Counted from the first letter of the stretch, positions 7,591 through 15,193 are shown. The stretch: DNA of 16,509 nt from an uncultured Actinomycetes bacterium (GCA_903858075.1 CAIOHI010000230.1:1-16509); one strand, 5' to 3'. Numbers and translations: made by a program. Notes: generated from the sequence alone by a model not told the origin.

Positions 7591-8476
7591 ATTGTTTCCT
7601 TTTCACCCTATGACTCACTTCAAGAACAACCTGTACAAACAATGCGACAAAAAACAGCTGCACGCCTGCTTGATTTAGTCCGTCGGTCAGCGCACGATAA
7701 ACATGCATCGGCGTTTCGTTTCCTGGTTCAAGAGCATTGCTATAGATATTTTCGCATATTTTTACTAGCCCGACTAGCGACGCCGCACCCAGCAACCATG
7801 CTACCGATACCAACTTTGCGCCTCGCCATTTATTGCGACTCATATAAACAATGAGTGCCGATAAGAGCAAAGCAAACAGAGGTAACAGCGTTGCACTTTT
7901 TTGTAAAACATCTACCCATCCACGAATGCTGTGAAGTGTTTCAGGGTGAATGATCTCAATGGAATAGTCACTTCCAATGAATGAAACCTTCTCGAGAAAA
8001 GTCGCGCCACGCGCAACGAGAGCATCAATGATGACCTGAATGAACGACTGCAAACTCAACACTCCGGCAACAACGGTATTTGCCACACCGTCACCTGTGA
8101 GAACTTGCTTGATGGCAACGTGCCCTAGCCGGGCTGCGCCACTCCAGAGTTTTCGAAACGCATCACTGTCGACCAATTTCTCTATTTGACTGAGCGCTAA
8201 CTTCCGAAATGCATCGTTCGTTTTTTCCGCTAAAAAGTCAAGTTGCCCTGGCAAATACGCGCCAAGACGTCCATCTATATCTACCGCAGCAACTATGGCC
8301 CGTGTCATTCGATCAGACACTTCTGCTTGCACTGCTGGGTCATCCGCTAGCGGGGTGACGGTTTTTACGAAGTAGTCGGTATTTGTTACTTGCTTGTTTG
8401 CCCATACCGCCACCGACGACAACAGCACAGCAACAACAAGCAAGAAAGACAATAAATACGGCGTAGCTTTTTTCAT
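7574..8476 (-). CDS. Four-helix integral membrane protein with large extracytoplasmic domain
   Basis: The 300-residue protein has an N-terminal helix (about 7-26), an extracytoplasmic region of about 165 residues, then three helices (about 194-213, 220-240 and 268-287) and a basic C-terminus. The segment just after helix 1 (NTDYFVKTVTPLADDP) resembles a conserved feature I associate with uncharacterised actinobacterial membrane proteins; that is recollection, not a search. There are no catalytic motifs. It starts 2 nt after the SDR stop and overlaps the LapA-like gene downstream. Its place at the end of a dehydrogenase operon is curious; it may be a cell-envelope gene that shares the transcript without being part of the pathway. 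Confidence 0.85.
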   Translation of the reverse strand: MKKATPYLLSFLLVVAVLLSSVAVWANKQVTNTDYFVKTVTPLADDPAVQAEVSDRMTRAIVAAVDIDGRLGAYLPGQLDFLAEKTNDAFRKLALSQIEKLVDSDAFRKLWSGAARLGHVAIKQVLTGDGVANTVVAGVLSLQSFIQVIIDALVARGATFLEKVSFIGSDYSIEIIHPETLHSIRGWVDVLQKSATLLPLFALLLSALIVYMSRNKWRGAKLVSVAWLLGAASLVGLVKICENIYSNALEPGNETPMHVYRALTDGLNQAGVQLFFVALFVQVVLEVSHRVKRKQYESVR

Positions 8477-8478
8477 TG

Positions 8479-9273
8479 TTAATGCTGAATGGTCATGCCA
8501 CCGTCAACAACCACAACTGCGCCATTCACAAATGACGAAGCAGGCATTGCCAAATTCAGAGTCATGTGTGCAACTTCTTCTGGTTCTCCGTAGCGCTTCA
8601 ATGGCACCTTGCGGTGTGCGTATTTTGCCTTCGCATCACTCGGTATGTCTGCCGTCATGTTTGTGTTAATAGGGCCAGGGCACACTGCATTCACCGTTAT
8701 TCCATAGCGCCCCAGTTGAGTTGCCATACTTTTGGTGAGACCCACCACGCCGTGTTTTGCAGCCGTATATGCGGCCAAGCCCGGTGTTGCCACTATTGCC
8801 TCAGTGGAAGCGATATTGATGATGCGTCCGGCAATTTCTGCACTACGCATATGCGGAACCACAAGCCGAATAAAATGTGCTTGCGCACTCACATTGACCG
8901 CAAGCGTGTTGTCCCATGCCAACGAAAATTCGTCGTCATCAGCAAAGACTGAAGAGCCCACGCTGATACCGGCATTGTTGACCAAAACATCTATTACGCC
9001 GAATTGAGATAGGCATGTGTCAACTACGCGGCGGCGATCAGCATCAGAGGTAACGTCGGCCACCACGCCAACGACATTTTCACTTCCGTGCACGGCAAGA
9101 ATTTCTGCAACTACTTTTGCTACGCGGTCTTCGCCTAAGTCGGCTACAACCACACGCGCACCTTCGTCGGCAAAAAGATGTGCAGTCGCCCGACCCATGC
9201 CGCTTGCTGCCCCAGTAACGATGACCGCCTTACCTGCAACAGATCGGTTGAGTTGAGAAAGTCTTTTTGTCAT
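8479..9273 (-). CDS. SDR family NAD(P)-dependent oxidoreductase (classical type)
   Basis: The 264-residue protein is a complete classical short-chain dehydrogenase. The cofactor motif TGAASGMG is at 20-27, with Asp45 at the end of the second strand (VVVADL), which favours NAD(H). NNAG is at 99-102, and the catalytic residues are Asn127, Ser156 (INIASTEA), Tyr169 and Lys173. The PG motif (VCPGPINT) at about 198-204 is also present. It would oxidise a secondary alcohol or reduce a ketone. I chose the ATG at 9273, which overlaps the PNPOx stop in an ATGA junction; an in-frame ATG four codons earlier is possible. The membrane protein gene starts 2 nt downstream. Confidence 0.93.
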   Translation of the reverse strand: MTKRLSQLNRSVAGKAVIVTGAASGMGRATAHLFADEGARVVVADLGEDRVAKVVAEILAVHGSENVVGVVADVTSDADRRRVVDTCLSQFGVIDVLVNNAGISVGSSVFADDDEFSLAWDNTLAVNVSAQAHFIRLVVPHMRSAEIAGRIINIASTEAIVATPGLAAYTAAKHGVVGLTKSMATQLGRYGITVNAVCPGPINTNMTADIPSDAKAKYAHRKVPLKRYGEPEEVAHMTLNLAMPASSFVNGAVVVVDGGMTIQH

Positions 9274-9728
9274 GCCTTGCGCCATTCTGTGCGGCCGCCC
9301 ATTCCGTATTGCGGCAAGTAAACAGCCCGGTATGGCTCAATGCGCATGAACCCTGTGTCGGGCGAATTCTCTGGCCCTCCTGGCGCAAATGCATTGAGGT
9401 CATAGTCGAATACGCCATTCCACAAACGCTTTTTCGTTTCCACGTCGGAGTGCAAAGTGGCGGTTCCCCACACCTCTACACCGTCACCGCTTTCCGTTAC
9501 CTGCCAATGAAACGCCACATGATTGTTATGGGCAATATTTTTTGACTTCACCGACGTGTTGCCAACGAGCACCCACAGCACATCGCCTTCCCAGCACGGG
9601 TGCACAGGCACCACATCAGGCCTGTTGTCTTTACCTACCGTTGCAAGGTGCGCCCACGGGCTGAGCTTCGTTGCTGCATTCTTGATGAGCTCCAAGTTTT
9701 CGTGTGGAAATGTTTTCTGCGACACCAC
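9270..9728 (-). CDS. Pyridoxamine 5'-phosphate oxidase-like flavin/F420-fold protein
   Basis: The 152-residue protein has the split-barrel pattern of the PNPOx-like superfamily. An HLATVGKDNRPDVVPVHPCW segment (about 27-46) matches the family strand-turn-strand. It is followed by VLVGNTSVKSKNIAHNNHVAF, where basic residues usually contact the cofactor phosphate, and by a later VWGTATL strand. In actinomycetes these small proteins bind FMN, heme or F420 and act as reductases or oxidases; which applies here is not decidable. The start codon is GTG and shares one base with the TAG stop of the preceding SDR (TAGTG), showing strict translational linkage to that dehydrogenase. Confidence 0.82.
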   Translation of the reverse strand: MVSQKTFPHENLELIKNAATKLSPWAHLATVGKDNRPDVVPVHPCWEGDVLWVLVGNTSVKSKNIAHNNHVAFHWQVTESGDGVEVWGTATLHSDVETKKRLWNGVFDYDLNAFAPGGPENSPDTGFMRIEPYRAVYLPQYGMGGRTEWRKA

Positions 9729-10597
9729 TACCTACCGAGGTCACGCGCAGTGAGGAGCCCTTCAAGACCAACAGGCCGCAAAAAGGTGGGGTGACCAGCC
9801 CACACTTGGATGCAGTCACCGGTGCGCCCCTGTGGACCTTCATTAATGAGTTCCACAACAACTGCAGCTACGTCGCCAGGCATCATTGTTCCGGCAGGAG
9901 TTGGCTTGTCGCCAACAAAACCTAAATACATCGGGGTAGCAGTAGCACCCATACCAAACGAGTTCACGCGCACACCGTGTTCGGCAAGACCGCGCGCCCA
10001 TGTATTGGTGAGACCTTTAATTGCCCACTTTGATGAGTCGTAGACATCGAACCCATTGCCACCAACAGGTGAGCGTTGCAGATCTTTCCATTTGCAATCG
10101 TCAGTATGGTCGTGGGTGATGACTGGATACCCACAGTTATGAATGTGGTCGGTGGTGATGTTGATGAGGTCGCCACCTTGTTTGATGAGGTGTGGAATTG
10201 CCGCGCGTCCAGTGAGATACACGCCGCGATAGTTCACGCCAATGACTGCATCGAAGTCGTCAACTGTTTTCTCCCATGAATCTTTTGTTGGTGCCGTTAT
10301 GCGCACAACACCCGCATTGCTGATGACCAAGTCGAGGCCACCCAACGCAATTGCTGCATCGTCTACAAACTTTTTAATTTGCTTTTCATTAGCAACGTCA
10401 GCCACAGCGCTGTACGACTTCACGCCAATAGTTTTCAATTCGTCGGCAACGGCACTGACCGAACTACTGATATCGCATATCGCCACATCGGCTCCCGCCT
10501 GCGCCAAGGCCAATGCAAAAGCTTTCCCGAGTCCGTCTGCTGCCCCGGTCACAAGTGCCCGGCGTCCTTTTAATGATGCGTCCATAAGCCCGACCAT
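9728..10597 (-). CDS. SDR family oxidoreductase with His/Cys-rich insertion before the catalytic tyrosine
   Basis: The protein has 289 residues from the ATG at 10597, or 285 from the ATG at 10585; AGGCGG precedes the first and GGTCGGG the second, so the start is not settled. Numbered from the second start, TGAADGLG is at 13-20, Asp38 ends strand 2, NAG is at 90-92, and Tyr182-x3-Lys186 (YDSSK) is the active pair. Classical SDRs have the catalytic Ser 13 residues before Tyr. Here the equivalent strand end is INITT (Thr144/Thr145), about 38 residues before Tyr. The intervening segment has His147, His149, Cys151, His158, His160 and Cys164. It is the first gene of its run and diverges from the P450 pair across about 90 bp. 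Confidence 0.9.
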   Translation of the reverse strand: MVGLMDASLKGRRALVTGAADGLGKAFALALAQAGADVAICDISSSVSAVADELKTIGVKSYSAVADVANEKQIKKFVDDAAIALGGLDLVISNAGVVRITAPTKDSWEKTVDDFDAVIGVNYRGVYLTGRAAIPHLIKQGGDLINITTDHIHNCGYPVITHDHTDDCKWKDLQRSPVGGNGFDVYDSSKWAIKGLTNTWARGLAEHGVRVNSFGMGATATPMYLGFVGDKPTPAGTMMPGDVAAVVVELINEGPQGRTGDCIQVWAGHPTFLRPVGLEGLLTARDLGR

Positions 10598-10630
10598 AGT
10601 CCGCCTAGAAGAAGCATTGTTCAGCCGACG

Positions 10631-10659
10631 TATAGTTCCAATACGCCAAGAGGTTTGGC
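10631..10659 (+). promoter_or_regulatory. Candidate promoter and operator of the P450 pair
   Basis: The 91-nt gap between the divergent SDR and P450 genes holds TATAGT at 10631-10636, a plausible -10 element. The inverted repeat GCCAA-gaggt-TTGGC follows at 10645-10659, where a repressor could block transcription. No good -35 hexamer is at the right distance. The Shine-Dalgarno AAAGGA (10677-10682) lies 6 nt before the P450 ATG. The same TATAGTT string occurs upstream of the substrate-binding protein gene. Confidence 0.35.
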
Positions 10660-10688
10660 CATGTGTTCACGAAACTAAAGGACTCTCC

Positions 10689-12131
10689 ATGTCACTTATA
10701 GAAGAACTCCAGAAAACAATTGCCACCACATACGAGGTTGATGCCCAAACTGCGTCTACTCAGACCTTTGAGTTCCCACTCATGCCACTCGGAACCGCAT
10801 ACGACATGGGTCGCGATGCGCAAGGCGTTCCGCTTTTTGACCCGCGCATTTTTGACTCGCGCGAATTTCAACGGAACCCGTACCCGTACTACCGCATCTT
10901 GCGCGACCACTACCCCGTGTATCACGACAAATTACACAACTGCTATTTCGTCACGCGCTACAACGACATTGCTGCTTGCTATTTCGATGGCCTTGGTTAC
11001 AACACCATTCCCAAGGGCAGTTCAAACCACGTGCTTGGCAATACTCAACTTGAACTCAGCGGCATTGAACACAGTCGCCGCCGCAACCTCTATGGCCGCC
11101 ACTTAGTTGGTGCTGCTCTCACTAAACGTATTGGCGCTATTTGCAAGCTCGCCAACGAAATGATTGATGAATGGTTTAACCCAGAGTCGGGAATGACCGA
11201 ATACGACCCGGCAACCGGCAAGTACACCATGGAGCTTGGCAAAGCATTTGCTAATGAGTTTCCTATTCGCGTGGTATGCCAGGTGCTCGGATTCCCCGAT
11301 GAAGCCCGCGACAAGTTTTATTACTGGTACAAGTACATGATGGGCGGCATTGGCGGCCGCGACTACGAGCAAAAAGGCCTGATGGCACGCCAAGACCTTG
11401 AAGATTTTGTAGAGAGCATTGTTGAAGAGCGCCGTTTGAAGCCAAACTTCTTGCTCGACGATGAAGGCAACGAAGTTGCACCCGACATCATTTCTGAACT
11501 GTGTAAAACCATTGTCGATGGCGACGTACTTTCCACCGAGGAAATTACTTCGAACATTGCACTCATTGTTGGCGGTGGAGGCGAAACCACACGTGGTGCC
11601 ATTTTGAACATGTGGTACCTGTTGTTGCAACACCCCGACCAAATGGAAGCAGTGCTGAACAACGACCCGTTGTGGGATGCTGCGTTTCACGAAACTCTGC
11701 GGCACTCGTCATCTATTGGTGGCCAGCCGCGGCAAAACACATTTGATGTTGAGTTACAGGGCGTCAAAGTTCCTACAGGTTCACTGATGCATATGGTTGA
11801 CTTTTCAGCAAACCATGACGAGCGCATTTTTTCTGACCCCGAGAAGTTCGATATTTTGCGCAACGACCTCTACAGCGAAAAAATTCTGCGTTCGGGCTAC
11901 AGCAAAGACGGCCGCACCAACCACATGGCATTTGGCGTGGGGCCACACCTCTGCCCAGGGGCATGGATCTCACATCAAGAAGGAAGCATTGGCTCGAGCA
12001 TCATGTCGAAGCGCATCAAGAATGTGCGCATTGCTACCGACCGCATGGCAAAAGATATTGACGGGGTTTCCCTTGCCCCTATTGGCCTCGGCGCCATTAG
12101 CGAGCTGTGGCTCGAATTTGAGGCAGTGTAA
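10689..12131 (+). CDS. Cytochrome P450, catalytically intact
   Basis: The 480-residue protein shows the full P450 signature set. The C-helix has H128-x3-R132 for the heme propionate. The I-helix has GGGGETT (295-301), with Glu299-Thr300 for oxygen activation. The K-helix has E335-T-L-R338. The heme loop is F415-GVGPHLCPG424, with Cys422 as thiolate ligand. No membrane anchor is present, so it is a soluble bacterial class P450 that hydroxylates or otherwise oxidises a hydrophobic substrate with electrons from a ferredoxin not encoded nearby. The reading frame is open from 10242, but that part lies over the opposite-strand SDR. The ATG at 10689 has a good Shine-Dalgarno 6 nt away. The next gene starts 2 nt after its stop and is its diverged paralogue. 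Confidence 0.96.
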   Translation: MSLIEELQKTIATTYEVDAQTASTQTFEFPLMPLGTAYDMGRDAQGVPLFDPRIFDSREFQRNPYPYYRILRDHYPVYHDKLHNCYFVTRYNDIAACYFDGLGYNTIPKGSSNHVLGNTQLELSGIEHSRRRNLYGRHLVGAALTKRIGAICKLANEMIDEWFNPESGMTEYDPATGKYTMELGKAFANEFPIRVVCQVLGFPDEARDKFYYWYKYMMGGIGGRDYEQKGLMARQDLEDFVESIVEERRLKPNFLLDDEGNEVAPDIISELCKTIVDGDVLSTEEITSNIALIVGGGGETTRGAILNMWYLLLQHPDQMEAVLNNDPLWDAAFHETLRHSSSIGGQPRQNTFDVELQGVKVPTGSLMHMVDFSANHDERIFSDPEKFDILRNDLYSEKILRSGYSKDGRTNHMAFGVGPHLCPGAWISHQEGSIGSSIMSKRIKNVRIATDRMAKDIDGVSLAPIGLGAISELWLEFEAV

Positions 12132-12133
12132 AA

Positions 12134-13453
12134 ATGTCTGCGGACTACGGAACCCCCACCATTGAACATGAGTCACAGTCAGGCGACGACGAAGCCGGCT
12201 ATCGCAGTTACGAGGTCTACCAACGCGAACGTGTTGGCTCGCCGCCACCGGTAAAACCCGGGCAATTGCGCACGCAAGATTACCTCGACGACCCGTACAC
12301 GCTTCTTGCGAACCTCCGCAACTACGGGCCATCGTTTCGCGACTGGCAGGGCAATGCATTTTGGATTACGCACTACAACGACGTCACTTCTGTACTTGTA
12401 GATTCTGCAAACTTTGCAACTCGTTCAAAGCGTTGGTTTTATGGTCTTGCTACTTTCGGTCGCGACCTACGCAACAATGTTCCCTTCCTCACTGCGCAAG
12501 CTGCTGGTATCGACAAACATGCACCTGTTGTTGCGCGTGAAATAGTTGAAGCGTTCGCAACGCGCGGAACCGCCGACCTTGCTACCGAATTTGCCGCGCT
12601 CTTTCCTTTGCAACTATTGGGTCGCACGTGGGGCATTCCCGATGCCGACCTGCCTGTGTTTGTTGAGCGTTATTTGCGCATGCAACGTGGTTCTAGGTGG
12701 AACGTTGCCAACCAAGAGGCCGGCAAACAAGCAATGCTGCAACTCGTTAGCTACTTCACACCTTTACTTGCCGCACGCCGTGCCGACCCACAAGACGATG
12801 TGTTGTCTGCACTTGCCACGTTAGAAATAGATGGCCCCGCCATTGACGCTCACGATGTTGTTGCCACACTGCTCGAAGGCGATCACGAAACACTTCATGG
12901 CGCACTTGCCAACATGTGGTTTTTATTGCTTACTCACCCCGACCAACTCAACATGGTGAATAACACCAGGCGTTTAGTGAAATATGCATACCTCGAAACT
13001 TTGCGTCATTCCACTCCGGTGTTAAGCGGCGAGCGATTCGCAAAGCGTGAAGTAGAACGTTTTGGTTTGCTCATACCGGAAGGTGCTTTAGTCATCTGCT
13101 CTGCTGCTGGCGCGAACCGTGACGAAAAAATTTTCGCCGATGCCGACCAATTCATTGTTGGGCGTAAAGACCTTGTGCAACGTGAGCCACGCGGCCAATA
13201 CCGCGCCGACGGTTTGCCCGCAGGTATCACCCCCGCGCTTGGTACCCCTTCAAAGTTCCCTGCACTTCCGGTGGGTAGGCCGCGTTCGCTTTATGCCATC
13301 ACGCGCGATGTAGCAACCATCGCGTCGCATGCACTTCTTGATGCAACAAACAACTTGCAACTCGCGAAAGGCGCAGGGCCAAAATTGAAGTCACGCGGCT
13401 ATGGCGAACTTCATACGTGCTGGCACCTACCAGTAACTTTCACCGCAAAATAA
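12134..13453 (+). CDS. P450-fold homologue lacking the heme-thiolate cysteine (probable non-catalytic partner)
   Basis: The 439-residue protein aligns by eye with the P450 upstream through most of its length. It has the same YND strand in the N-terminal region, an HET...GA..NMW.LLL.HPDQ stretch covering the I-helix end and J-helix, and an intact ExxR (E288-T-L-R291). The heme features are lost. The cysteine loop is replaced by ALGTPSKFPALPVGRP (about 368-383) with no Cys, and the C-helix HxxxR has become H129-APVV. The I-helix reads EGDHETLHG rather than GGGGETTRG. Its only cysteines are Cys322 and Cys429, neither in the heme loop. The other two frames at 13200-13300 hold no hidden FGxGxHxCxG, so a sequencing frameshift does not explain it. 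It is probably a structural or regulatory partner. Confidence 0.88.
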   Translation: MSADYGTPTIEHESQSGDDEAGYRSYEVYQRERVGSPPPVKPGQLRTQDYLDDPYTLLANLRNYGPSFRDWQGNAFWITHYNDVTSVLVDSANFATRSKRWFYGLATFGRDLRNNVPFLTAQAAGIDKHAPVVAREIVEAFATRGTADLATEFAALFPLQLLGRTWGIPDADLPVFVERYLRMQRGSRWNVANQEAGKQAMLQLVSYFTPLLAARRADPQDDVLSALATLEIDGPAIDAHDVVATLLEGDHETLHGALANMWFLLLTHPDQLNMVNNTRRLVKYAYLETLRHSTPVLSGERFAKREVERFGLLIPEGALVICSAAGANRDEKIFADADQFIVGRKDLVQREPRGQYRADGLPAGITPALGTPSKFPALPVGRPRSLYAITRDVATIASHALLDATNNLQLAKGAGPKLKSRGYGELHTCWHLPVTFTAK

Positions 13454-13471
13454 TTGCAGTGGAAATGGGCT

Positions 13472-14284
13472 TTATTGCCCGCCCGATACCACGATGTTCT
13501 GACCAGTTACCCACGAACCCGCAGGTGATGCAAGCCAAACCACGGCTGCAGCGCAGTCGGTTGGTGTACCCAAGCGACCAATCGGAACGCGTGCCGCAAT
13601 GGCAGGCAACATTTCCTCGGTAATTCCACCAATTTTGAAAGTCGACTCAGTTGGCACGTTTCCAGGAGACACGATGTTGGAACGAATTCCCTTTGGTCCG
13701 AGTTCAGTTGCCATGGTGACCGACAATGCGTTCATACCAGCTTTTGCTGAACCGTATGCACTGAAGTTCACAGCAGCTTTCAAAGCAGCGATGGAAGAGA
13801 TACCAATAAGGCATGAGCCTGGCTTCATAATTGCTGAACACGCACGTGAAGCAACAAAGTGTGGGCGCAAGTTCAGAGCATGCTGGTTGTCCCAGTGCCA
13901 TTCAGGAAATTCATCGAACGAGAAGTTGCCTGGATGATCTGACGTACCAGCGTTACTTACCCATGTATCAATGCGACCAAAGGTGCTCATTGCTGTATCA
14001 ACAAGAGTAGGAATGGTTTCTGCGGCTGTGATGTCGGCAACCACCTTGATTGCTTTGCGTCCACGCTTGGCAATTTGTGCAGCTACTTCGTCGAGTTCGT
14101 TTTCACGGCGTGCAGTAATGATGACGTCAGCACCGGCGTCTGCCAAACCAAGTGCAATACCACGGCCAATTCCTCGGCCAGCGCCTGTTACTACGGCAAC
14201 AGTGCCGTCGAGACGAAAGAGATCCATCACATTGGCATCTGCAGGGTCGAGTGGGGTCTGAGTACGGGAAAGGTTTTGAGACAT
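13472..14284 (-). CDS. SDR family oxidoreductase (glucose/ribitol dehydrogenase-like)
   Basis: The 270-residue protein has TGAGRGIG at 33-40, an Arg pair at 59-60 after strand 2 (ITARR) that suggests NADP(H), NAG at 111-113, and catalytic Ser164, Tyr177 and Lys181 with normal 13-residue Ser-Tyr spacing. The N-terminus has about 20 extra residues before the Rossmann fold. I use the ATG at 14284; a GTG five codons upstream (14299) is also in frame, and neither has a clear Shine-Dalgarno sequence. It is convergent with the P450 homologue (18-bp gap) and divergent from the MaoC-like gene (36 bp between starts). It probably oxidises a hydroxyl made elsewhere in the pathway. Confidence 0.92.
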   Translation of the reverse strand: MSQNLSRTQTPLDPADANVMDLFRLDGTVAVVTGAGRGIGRGIALGLADAGADVIITARRENELDEVAAQIAKRGRKAIKVVADITAAETIPTLVDTAMSTFGRIDTWVSNAGTSDHPGNFSFDEFPEWHWDNQHALNLRPHFVASRACSAIMKPGSCLIGISSIAALKAAVNFSAYGSAKAGMNALSVTMATELGPKGIRSNIVSPGNVPTESTFKIGGITEEMLPAIAARVPIGRLGTPTDCAAAVVWLASPAGSWVTGQNIVVSGGQ

Positions 14285-14307
14285 GGCAAACTTTGACACA
14301 TCACAAG

Positions 14308-14313
14308 AGGAGG
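14308..14313 (+). promoter_or_regulatory. Strong Shine-Dalgarno fixing a TTG start
   Basis: AGGAGG lies 7 nt before TTG at 14321. There is no ATG or GTG nearby in this frame, so this site decides the start of the MaoC-like gene. Confidence 0.85.
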
Positions 14314-14320
14314 AAAAGAA

Positions 14321-15193
14321 TTGAACGATTCAGCCACACCATCAGGAGCACTTGCCAACCCCAAAGGGTTTAAGTTCCCCGGCGGCAAATACACCATTGC
14401 CCATTGGGAAAACTTCTTACTCACCGATTGCACCACATCGGCGCAGCTCCCCGACAAGCTCGTGCACCCTGTTGCGCTCTTTCATGTGCCCATCTTGGGC
14501 TCAGGCGTAAACATCGCAAAACTGTTTGAAGTATGCGGCGCAGAAGGACCAGGTTCAGTAGGTCTCGACGGATACGACTGGGAGTACTTCAGTAACTTAC
14601 GTATCGATATTGAGTACGACGTGCAAGGCTCAATTATTCATTGGGAAAATCATGTTGATGAAAATGGTGTTGGCTACGACGCAATGAAATTTCAAATTGA
14701 ACTGCGCGACGGCAACACACTTGCAGCACGCATTACCAACTCATGGCGTTTCCGTCGTGGTGGATATAAGCAAGCCCTGCAAGCAAAAACCGCAGATGAA
14801 GCAACTACAAAACCACTCGCAACGTTTCCTGAATTTCATGTTGACGGCGTGAGCGCACAACGCATGAAAACAATGGCAGCAATTTTGCGCGACCCATATC
14901 GCGTGCACTGGGATCGCGAAGCAACTACAGAAATGGGCTTGAAAGGTCGAGTCATCAACCAAGGTCCACTCAACTTGAGTTACATCGTGAACTCCATTCA
15001 TTCATTTGCAAGCCCAGGCTCTGTGCGACGCCTTACCGTCGCCTTTCATCGCCCCGTATTTGACGACGATGTACTGGTAGCTGGTGGCGAAGTATTGAGC
15101 ACCACAGACGGCGTGAGCACCTGCAATGTGTGGCTGAAGCGCGGCGATGAACTGATGGTCACGGGAACAGCAATGGTTGGAGCCGCCTCTTAA
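14321..15193 (+). CDS. Two-domain MaoC/hotdog-fold hydratase-like protein
   Basis: The 290-residue protein starts at TTG with AGGAGG 7 nt upstream. The C-terminal half (about 175-290) carries a hydratase-like active site: Asp191-PYRV-His196 has the D-x4-H spacing of R-specific enoyl-CoA hydratases (usually DxNPxH), followed by a glycine-containing helix and INQGP (212-216), where most MaoC proteins have IxHG. The N-terminal half (about 20-150) looks like a second hotdog fold without obvious catalytic residues. The Asp-His pair argues for hydration or dehydration of an acyl-CoA or related thioester, while the altered second motif suggests an unusual substrate. It ends 41 nt before a strong terminator, so it is probably a single-gene transcript or the end of one. 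Confidence 0.8.
   Translation: MNDSATPSGALANPKGFKFPGGKYTIAHWENFLLTDCTTSAQLPDKLVHPVALFHVPILGSGVNIAKLFEVCGAEGPGSVGLDGYDWEYFSNLRIDIEYDVQGSIIHWENHVDENGVGYDAMKFQIELRDGNTLAARITNSWRFRRGGYKQALQAKTADEATTKPLATFPEFHVDGVSAQRMKTMAAILRDPYRVHWDREATTEMGLKGRVINQGPLNLSYIVNSIHSFASPGSVRRLTVAFHRPVFDDDVLVAGGEVLSTTDGVSTCNVWLKRGDELMVTGTAMVGAAS

Noticed and set aside
10242..10688. In-frame extension of the P450 to 629 residues
   Set aside because: It lies entirely over the opposite-strand SDR and the intergenic gap; the ATG at 10689 has a Shine-Dalgarno sequence and gives the normal P450 length.
11103..11705. Minus-strand 200-codon ORF inside the P450
   Set aside because: It is a shadow of the P450 reading frame with no recognisable domain or start signal.
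13200..13300. Frameshift hiding the heme-binding loop of the second P450
   Set aside because: I translated the other two frames here; neither contains an FGxGxHxCxG-like motif, and the normal frame stays open to a natural C-terminus.
13467..13480. GGGC-TTTATT-GCCC hairpin between the convergent P450 homologue and SDR
   Set aside because: Only 4-bp arms and no T-tract; too weak to call a terminator.
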